Assembly (NCBI RefSeq): GCF_025398275.1
Contig: NZ_JAODOR010000002.1
Location: forward strand, 79,534-143,533
Length of the DNA: 64,000 bases
Origin: Microbacterium memoriense
Lineage (GTDB): Bacteria > Actinomycetota > Actinomycetes > Actinomycetales > Microbacteriaceae
Direction: 5' to 3'
The translations under genes and the position numbers were made by a program. The notes beneath the pieces are model-generated. The model was given only the letters and a program-made list of their open reading frames with translations, did no database searches and was not told the origin of the DNA. Shown here piece by piece: positions 58,338 to 64,000 of this stretch. How positions within the stretch are numbered: position 1 is the stretch's first letter; every line of letters starts with the position of its first letter.

Positions 58338-59923
58338 GCGGGAGTCTCCTCGAGGCCGAGGTCGCTCAGCATCGCTGCGACGACGCTCCACGACGTGGTC
58401 GACCTCGCGTCACCCGGAAGGGTGTTCACCATCCGGAGGATCCCGTCGCGCAGCATCCGTTCCTCGGCCAACAGTCCGTCGTTGTAGCTGGTGTCGAGCA
58501 GATAGGAGTGCGAGTCGCTCGCGAACGCAAGCACGGCGTCGAGGAAGATCTCCAGGCGCCGGGCGGATGCCGCGAAATCGGGCTCGGGAGCGGCTGGCGC
58601 GAACGGCACGAAGTCGAGCTCGCTGAGCAGCTCACGATCGAGAGGGTCGTCTCTGAGTGTCAGAACCGTGCCGACCCCACGCAGCTTCGCGCCCGAGGAC
58701 TCCATCGCTCGGCGGACGTCGTGGATGATCTCGTGGAAGTGGTCATCGCTCATCCCGAAGCCGACGAACAGCACATGGCGCGTCATCAGGGTCGCCTTGA
58801 CGATGCTGCTGAGCGCAGCTCTTTCGGTGTGGAACCCGAGGTAGTCCGAGCGAGTGAGCACGATCGAGGTCGGATCGTCCACCGTGCCGTGGAGTTTCAG
58901 CAACCAGCGGTCCTGATCCACGTCGAGCGGCACCGCGCTGGGGATCGTCCGCCGCGGCAGCCCACCGTCTTCGGCTGCTTTCTCGAACAGCCTGTCGTAG
59001 TTGAGCGTGATCGCCTGCTCGCTCTCGAGCGCGGCCAGCAGTGCGGGCGCGAGCCCGTAGCGCTCGACGTCCGTGATGTCGGCGATCGCGCGGACGAATG
59101 TGAGTGGATCCTCGGGTGAGCGTGCACCAATCGCTTGGCGGACGAAGGTCGCCTGGTCGAGCACATCCCGCGCTTCGTCGAGGAGCGCCGCGCGGATATC
59201 GGCATCCAGACCCGCACGATCCGCCAGTTGCTCGATGAGCTGCGCCCAGGTCGGTGCCCCCGCGCTCACGCTGACGCCGGCACCCATGAACGGCACGAGC
59301 CGCCCGTGGCGCGCGAGGTCGCCCAGGCGGTGAGCGTGTGCCATCTTGGCGGGGCTGAGCTCCGGCCAGGCATCAATTCCCGACGACTTCCGGAGTTGCT
59401 GCGCGAGCGCGTAGGCCTTCTGGCCATCCTTAAGGACGATCGCGATGTCGACTTCGAACTCTTCAACGAGGATCCGTGCTTCATCGAGGATCATGCGGAT
59501 GACGTCGCCCTTGTGGAGATTTCCTCCCCCGCGGCCGAAGCCGATGGGTGGCATCGCGAGCAGCGGGCGGGGACGGTCGCCTGTGGGACGAGAGCGTGCG
59601 ATCGGCGCTGCCGCTTCGACGAACGCACGGATGCGGGGACGGAAGTCGTCAGCCGTCTTCACGCCGGAGAACGGCACGGCCGTGAGAAAGGGGATCGGTT
59701 CAGGCGCGTCACCGCGCGGCCAGACCGGAATCGCGAACACCTGTTCGGCTTCGAAGGCGGCACGATCCGTTGCCTTGAGTCGCTGCGGCGCATCGGGGAT
59801 CTCCACTTCCCAGCGCCCGCCGGGACGCAACCGCTTGTCGGTGGTCTGCATCCATGCCGAGCACGCGAGGTTTCTGAGGTTTCCACGGATGACGAAGACG
59901 TGGCCGGGGTTGGTAGTACTCAC
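58313..59923 (-). CDS. SIR2-family protein with N-terminal macro-like domain
   Basis: A 536-aa protein. Residues ~205-440 form a SIR2-like NAD+-binding domain: LVPFMGAGVSVSAGAPTW (NAD loop), ITLNYD (Asn308, Asp310), LLKLHGT (His345) and VLFVGFGMSDDHF. Residues 1-180 (HVFVIRGNLRNLACSAWMQT, then LLAMPPIGFGRGGGNLHKGD) resemble a macro-domain-like ADP-ribose-binding fold; this part is my reading, not certain. SIR2 proteins in bacterial immunity destroy NAD+ on phage infection. GTG 59923 is used; its ribosome site is weak. The gene is convergent with the ADP-ribosylglycohydrolase. Confidence 0.82.
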   Translation of the reverse strand: MSTTNPGHVFVIRGNLRNLACSAWMQTTDKRLRPGGRWEVEIPDAPQRLKATDRAAFEAEQVFAIPVWPRGDAPEPIPFLTAVPFSGVKTADDFRPRIRAFVEAAAPIARSRPTGDRPRPLLAMPPIGFGRGGGNLHKGDVIRMILDEARILVEEFEVDIAIVLKDGQKAYALAQQLRKSSGIDAWPELSPAKMAHAHRLGDLARHGRLVPFMGAGVSVSAGAPTWAQLIEQLADRAGLDADIRAALLDEARDVLDQATFVRQAIGARSPEDPLTFVRAIADITDVERYGLAPALLAALESEQAITLNYDRLFEKAAEDGGLPRRTIPSAVPLDVDQDRWLLKLHGTVDDPTSIVLTRSDYLGFHTERAALSSIVKATLMTRHVLFVGFGMSDDHFHEIIHDVRRAMESSGAKLRGVGTVLTLRDDPLDRELLSELDFVPFAPAAPEPDFAASARRLEIFLDAVLAFASDSHSYLLDTSYNDGLLAEERMLRDGILRMVNTLPGDARSTTSWSVVAAMLSDLGLEETPAQGSTRGR

Positions 59924-60105
59924 CGCCGCATTCTTGCAGGGCTGTTCGATTAGCCCAGCAATTGGACGCCCAAAAGTTCCCAACAGGAGCCAGACGGGCC
60001 CGCACGGGGAACCAATGTCGGAGGCACGGTGTGTCCTGATCGACTGGCCATTTGCCGGTGGCGCATACCTGGGGTGTGTGCCTCGAATGACCGAAAGGCT
60101 CTGTC

Positions 60106-60939
60106 GTGTCCGACAGCAACAACATCTCGTCCACGCTCCCGCCGGCCGGGTGGTACCCCGACCCGCACGGCGGCAGCGCACAGCGGTACTGGGATGGGGC
60201 CCAGTGGGCTGCCGCGGATGCCACCCCCGCGAGCATCGCGGCGGCGGATACTGTCCGCCGCCTGCCGAAGCTGAAGTGGTGGCACTGGACGCTCATCGTG
60301 ATCGGCGTGCTGGTGGTCGTGAGCATCATCATCGGCGGCATCAACGGGGGACGCGACTCAGCCCGGTCGGCCGCCGGGACCACGCCGAGCGGTGCGGCGA
60401 GTGCAGCACCGACGAAAGAGGCTGTGGAAGAGGTGAAGACGGTCGTGGTACCCGACATGGTCGGGTCGACCGTCGCGGAGGCACGCGGAATGCTCGATGC
60501 CGTCGGCCTCAGTCTCACCGCAAGCGATGCAGGCGATGACTGGGTTGTCACGGCGCAGCAGCCGGGAGCCGGCTCACACCCCGCCGAGGGCCTCGAACTG
60601 AGCATCACCAGCGAGGCGCCGAAGCCGGTGTACACGCTGGAGCAGGAGAATGCGCTCGGAGCTGCGCGCTCCTATCTCGACCTCACCGGCTTCTCCCGGC
60701 AGGGCCTGATCGACCAGCTGTCGAGCGAGTACGGCTCGGGCTTTCCGATCGATGTCGCCACCTGGGCGGCTGATGCTGTCGGAGCCGACTGGAACGCGGA
60801 GGCGGTCGAGTCCGCTCAGTCCTACCTTGATATGACCTCATTCTCGCGGCAGGGGCTGTACGACCAACTAACCAGCCAGTATGGCGGCCAGTTCACCCCG
60901 GACGAGGCGAATCAGGCGCTCACCGCCGTCGGATACTGA
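60106..60939 (+). CDS. DUF2510-PASTA-Ltp membrane protein
   Basis: A 277-aa protein. Residues 10-35 are a DUF2510 motif (PPAGWYPDPHGGSAQRYWDG, cytoplasmic). One membrane helix (WWHWTLIVIGVLVVVSIIIG) follows, then a PASTA domain (VVVPDMVGSTVAEARGMLDA), which binds peptidoglycan fragments. The C-terminus holds two Ltp-type repeats, ALGAARSYLDLTGFSRQGLI and SAQSYLDMTSFSRQGLYDQL. Ltp domains were first noted in a phage superinfection-exclusion lipoprotein, but many host surface proteins carry them. It starts at GTG 60106 and is followed by a strong terminator. Confidence 0.85.
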   Translation: MSDSNNISSTLPPAGWYPDPHGGSAQRYWDGAQWAAADATPASIAAADTVRRLPKLKWWHWTLIVIGVLVVVSIIIGGINGGRDSARSAAGTTPSGAASAAPTKEAVEEVKTVVVPDMVGSTVAEARGMLDAVGLSLTASDAGDDWVVTAQQPGAGSHPAEGLELSITSEAPKPVYTLEQENALGAARSYLDLTGFSRQGLIDQLSSEYGSGFPIDVATWAADAVGADWNAEAVESAQSYLDMTSFSRQGLYDQLTSQYGGQFTPDEANQALTAVGY

Positions 60940-60955
60940 CGGCCCGACCAGGTCC

Positions 60956-60986
60956 GGGCGGCCGTTGTCTAGAGCAACGGCCGCCC
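60956..60986 (+). terminator. Strong terminator-like hairpin
   Basis: GGGCGGCCGTTG (60956-60967) pairs perfectly over 12 bp with CAACGGCCGCCC (60975-60986), loop TCTAGAG, 16 bp after the Ltp gene stop. No U-tract. Confidence 0.75.
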
Positions 60987-61097
60987 GCGCCCAGTCTGGG
61001 CCTGCGTATCACGTCTCAATCCTCATGATCCGCTACTGTCCAACTGTCACGGCGCTCGCGGAACCCGCACGACACTGTCCTCTCGGAAGGCTCCCTT

Positions 61098-64000
61098 TTG
61101 TTCACCCTCTCTGACGGCGCTCTCGTCACCTCGGCCAGCGACCTCACCACGGCATCGAAGTGCGAGTTCGCGTTCCTTCGCAAGCTCGATCAGCTACGCG
61201 GTCGCATCGACAAGCTCGTCGTCAATGAAGACAAGCTGATGAACCGCACCGCTGCGCTGGGCGACGAACACGAACTGCGCGTACTCCGTCAGTACCGCGC
61301 CGAATTCGGTACAGGCGTGCGCGAGTTCGCGCGACCTGACCCGCTCAACCGCGAATCAATGAGCGCGGCGGCCGCGCTCAGCGCCCAAGCCTTCGAAGAC
61401 GGCGCCGACGTCGTGTTCCAGGCGACCATGTTCGAAGAAGATGCGACTACCGGCACCGCATTCGTGGGTTTCGCCGACTTCATCACTCGTCAAGCAGACG
61501 GTCATTACCGGGTGGAGGACACCAAGCTCGCACGTTCCGACAAGGTCACCGCGGTCCTCCAGCTCGCCGCCTACGTTGACGTCCTCGAGCGCCAGGGCAT
61601 CACGGTCGACGACACAGTATCGCTTCTGTTGGGCGATGGAACCCCGTCGCCGCACCTGGTCCAGGATCTCCTGCCCGTCTACCGTTTGCGGCGATTGCGT
61701 CTGCTCGAGCTCTTGCGGATCCGCGATGACGAGGGGTCCGACGGCTCCCCCGTGAGGTGGGGTGACGAGCGCTTCTCGATATGTGGAGCCTGCGACCATT
61801 GCGAAGCCGAGATCGAGGCGCAGCGCGACGTGCTTCTGGTCGCGAACCTTCGCCGTTCGCAACGTGAGCGGCTTGCGAGGGCTCGCATTCGAACGATCGA
61901 CCAGCTCGGCGAGAGCACCGGAAGCGTCGAAGGTATCGGCGCGCGAACCCTCGAGAACCTTCGTGCGCAGGCGCGGCTTCAGATGAAGGCAGTGAAAGGT
62001 GAGGCGCCGCCCTACGAGGTGACCTCGGCGGCACCGATCCTCGCGCTGCCTGCGCCAGACCCCGGAGACATCTTCTTCGACTTCGAAGGCGACCCGCTCT
62101 ACACGGACGACGCGGGCCGCGAGTGGGGCCTGGACTACCTGTTCGGGCTCATCGAGGCGGACGGCACGTTCCGGGCGTTCTGGGCGCACGACTTCGCCGA
62201 AGAGGGTCGTGCACTCCGCGACTTTCTCGACTACGTGACGGCGCGACGCGCGCAGCATCCGAACATGCACATCTATCACTACGCGTCGTACGAGCGCACG
62301 CACCTGGCGCAGTTGGCGATCCGGCACGGATACGGCGAAGACATCGTCGACGATCTCTTTCGTCGCCACGTGCTGGTCGATCTATACGCGACTGTGCGAG
62401 GCGCTCTTCGAGTGGGGTCTCCGTCCTACTCGATCAAGAAGCTCGAGCCGCTCTACATGGGAGCCGACTTGCGTGACGAAGAAGGAGTGACGAATGCAGG
62501 CGACTCGATCGTCGAGTATGCCGAGGCGGTCGAGCTTCGAGACCTTGAACACTTTGAGGGGTACCAGCAGAAACTCGACAAGATCGCCGAGTACAACGAG
62601 TACGACTGTCGCTCGACGCTCGCCCTACGTGACTGGCTGCGATCGCTCGCTCCGGATGCCTCGACGAGGGTGGATGCCGATGAAGCGGTCGAGCGCGCTG
62701 AGCCGACGCTGAGCGCGCTGGCGGTTGAGGAGACAACGCTCTCCGAGTCGCTCCAGCAACTGGCCGGCGACCCTCTGACGGTCCAAGACGATCCGTCGCG
62801 CTTCGCGGCGGCGCTCGCCGCGGCCGCCGTCCGATACTACGGCCGGGAAGACAAGAAGGGCTGGTGGGAGCACTTCGCCCGTCTGCTCGAGCCCATCGAC
62901 GAATGGGCCGACGACCGCGACGTGCTCGCAATCCATGGCGTCGAGGTCGTGCAGGACTGGCACCGCGAGACTCCGCGGCAGAACCTCCGGCGCACTCTTC
63001 GCCTCACTGGCGCTGCAGGACCGGGCTCGAAGTTCAAGGCATCCGATCAGGTCAACGCCCGTCTCGTCTACGAGAGCGACAGCGATGCTCCCCGCACCGA
63101 GCGTGACGACCCCCGCGCCCGCCCGGCACACGAGGCGACCATCACGGAGGTCGAGGATGACGCCGCAGACGACGTGGTGATCGTGCGCGAGGTGCTCCGA
63201 CGCGGCGAAGAACCGTACTCGGCGCTGCCGATCGCGATCGTTCCGGGTGGGCCGATCGCAGTCGTCGCCCAACGGAACGCAATCCTCGAGTGGGCCCGGC
63301 GCATGCTGGCTACCTACCCCGACGTGCCGCAAGATCCCGCGGGCGACATCCTGCTCCGCCGACACCCTCGCACTCAATCCGGCCACCTCACCCCCGTCGA
63401 GGTGCTTGATTCCACCACACTCGCCGCCGCCATCCGTGATGTCGACCGCTCGTACCTCGCGGTGCAAGGACCTCCCGGCACCGGTAAGACACACACCGGC
63501 GCCCACGCGATCGCCGAGCTCGTGCGCAAGGGCTGGAAGGTTGGTGTCACTGCGCAGTCTCACGCCGTCATCGATAATCTGCTCAGCGGCATCGTCAACG
63601 CGGGTGTGGACCCTGCGCTGCTCGTCCATGTGTCCGGAGACCGGCCGGCTCCCTACGAATCGATCGAGTCCGCGAAGATCTCCGCGTGGGCAGGCGCCCA
63701 GCCCAGTGGCTATGTCATCGGCGCGACCGCCTGGGCGTTCTCGAACGAGAAGCAGATCGCACGACAGCAGCTCGATCTGCTCGTCATCGATGAGGCCGGA
63801 CAGTTCTCCCTCGCCAACACGATCGCGGTATCGCTCAGCGCCCAGCGCGTGCTGCTGCTCGGCGACCCACAGCAACTGCCTCAGGTGTCGCAGGGCACTC
63901 ACCCGCAGCCGGTCGACGAATCAGCGCTCGGCTGGATCGCCGACGGTGCGAGCGTGTTACCGCCCGAACTCGGATACTTCCGGGGCTTGACCCCTGATCT
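61098..64000 (+). CDS. TM0106-type RecB-like nuclease/helicase, partial at 3' end
   Basis: An open frame from TTG 61098 to the window end (967 codons so far). GGAAGG 7 bases upstream supports the TTG start. Residues ~1-240: a Cas4/RecB-like nuclease (GFADFITRQADG, VEDTKLARSDK; a CGACDHC cluster may bind iron-sulfur or zinc). Residues ~310-520: an RNase H-like/DEDD exonuclease (DIFFDFEGDPLYTDD ... EYNEYDCRSTLALRDWL). Residues ~775 onward: a superfamily I helicase, Walker A VQGPPGTGKTHTGAH, Walker B VIDEAGQFSLANT and GDPQQLPQVSQG. The three-part plan is that of TM0106-family proteins, thought to act in DNA repair. The remaining helicase motifs lie beyond the window. Confidence 0.88.
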   Translation, partial: MFTLSDGALVTSASDLTTASKCEFAFLRKLDQLRGRIDKLVVNEDKLMNRTAALGDEHELRVLRQYRAEFGTGVREFARPDPLNRESMSAAAALSAQAFEDGADVVFQATMFEEDATTGTAFVGFADFITRQADGHYRVEDTKLARSDKVTAVLQLAAYVDVLERQGITVDDTVSLLLGDGTPSPHLVQDLLPVYRLRRLRLLELLRIRDDEGSDGSPVRWGDERFSICGACDHCEAEIEAQRDVLLVANLRRSQRERLARARIRTIDQLGESTGSVEGIGARTLENLRAQARLQMKAVKGEAPPYEVTSAAPILALPAPDPGDIFFDFEGDPLYTDDAGREWGLDYLFGLIEADGTFRAFWAHDFAEEGRALRDFLDYVTARRAQHPNMHIYHYASYERTHLAQLAIRHGYGEDIVDDLFRRHVLVDLYATVRGALRVGSPSYSIKKLEPLYMGADLRDEEGVTNAGDSIVEYAEAVELRDLEHFEGYQQKLDKIAEYNEYDCRSTLALRDWLRSLAPDASTRVDADEAVERAEPTLSALAVEETTLSESLQQLAGDPLTVQDDPSRFAAALAAAAVRYYGREDKKGWWEHFARLLEPIDEWADDRDVLAIHGVEVVQDWHRETPRQNLRRTLRLTGAAGPGSKFKASDQVNARLVYESDSDAPRTERDDPRARPAHEATITEVEDDAADDVVIVREVLRRGEEPYSALPIAIVPGGPIAVVAQRNAILEWARRMLATYPDVPQDPAGDILLRRHPRTQSGHLTPVEVLDSTTLAAAIRDVDRSYLAVQGPPGTGKTHTGAHAIAELVRKGWKVGVTAQSHAVIDNLLSGIVNAGVDPALLVHVSGDRPAPYESIESAKISAWAGAQPSGYVIGATAWAFSNEKQIARQQLDLLVIDEAGQFSLANTIAVSLSAQRVLLLGDPQQLPQVSQGTHPQPVDESALGWIADGASVLPPELGYFRGLTPD

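Overview
The window is high-G+C, densely packed actinobacterial DNA. Lsr2, a DUF2510/PASTA protein, degenerate LysM lipoproteins, a MetNIQ system, frequent ATGA/GTGA stop-start overlaps and GTG/TTG starts all point to Microbacteriaceae, most likely Microbacterium or a close relative. That placement is inference from gene content and style; no marker gene was compared.

Layout. 1-15,466: ordinary chromosome. It holds the end of a LuxR-type regulator, Lsr2, a lipoprotein polysaccharide deacetylase, two convergent MarR paralogues, a SulP anion transporter, a DHA2-type efflux pump behind a structured leader, a secreted nuclease, metNIQ divergent from an OsmC peroxidase, a LysM-like protein and a YeeZ-like reductase. 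15,467-26,112: an accessory region, visibly richer in A/T. It starts at a fragment resembling the 3' end of a tRNA (15,497-15,515), as at an integration scar. It carries two small HTH proteins, a K+-channel-like protein, a DUF4839-like protein, a stand-alone RelA/SpoT-type synthetase with a long C-terminal extension, three small unknown genes, and a defence-flavoured group: a PD-(D/E)XK-AIPR protein, a NERD protein and a NYN-OST-HTH protein.

26,113-48,664: a 22.5-kb catabolic supercluster made of four transcription units that fire from three divergent promoter regions. One unit makes alcohol dehydrogenase, SDR, HisD-like dehydrogenase, FMN 2-hydroxyacid dehydrogenase and a TPP 2-oxoacid enzyme. 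A second makes an SsuABC/TauABC-like importer, a GMC oxidoreductase and an IclR regulator. A third is a lone amidohydrolase. The fourth makes a flavin monooxygenase, a Rid protein, DUF1028, M20 hydrolase, aldehyde dehydrogenase and copper amine oxidase, divergent from a LysR regulator. All three divergent promoter regions carry versions of one short motif built around GATATT, which suggests one regulon.

48,754-53,171: an autoinhibited Fic protein with its own winged helix and a perfect promoter inverted repeat, then a MobF-type relaxase and two short tandem repeats. 53,172-55,314: two unknown proteins. 55,406-59,923: a locus built around ADP-ribose, NAD+ and nucleotide signalling. It has an NrtR-like regulator with a degenerate Nudix box, a small protein, a RelA/SpoT-type HD hydrolase, an ADP-ribosylglycohydrolase fused to a cysteine phosphatase, and a convergent macro-like-SIR2 protein. 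I consider this the best candidate for an undescribed system. 60,106-64,000: a DUF2510-PASTA-Ltp surface protein and the start of a TM0106-type RecB-like nuclease/helicase that runs off the window.
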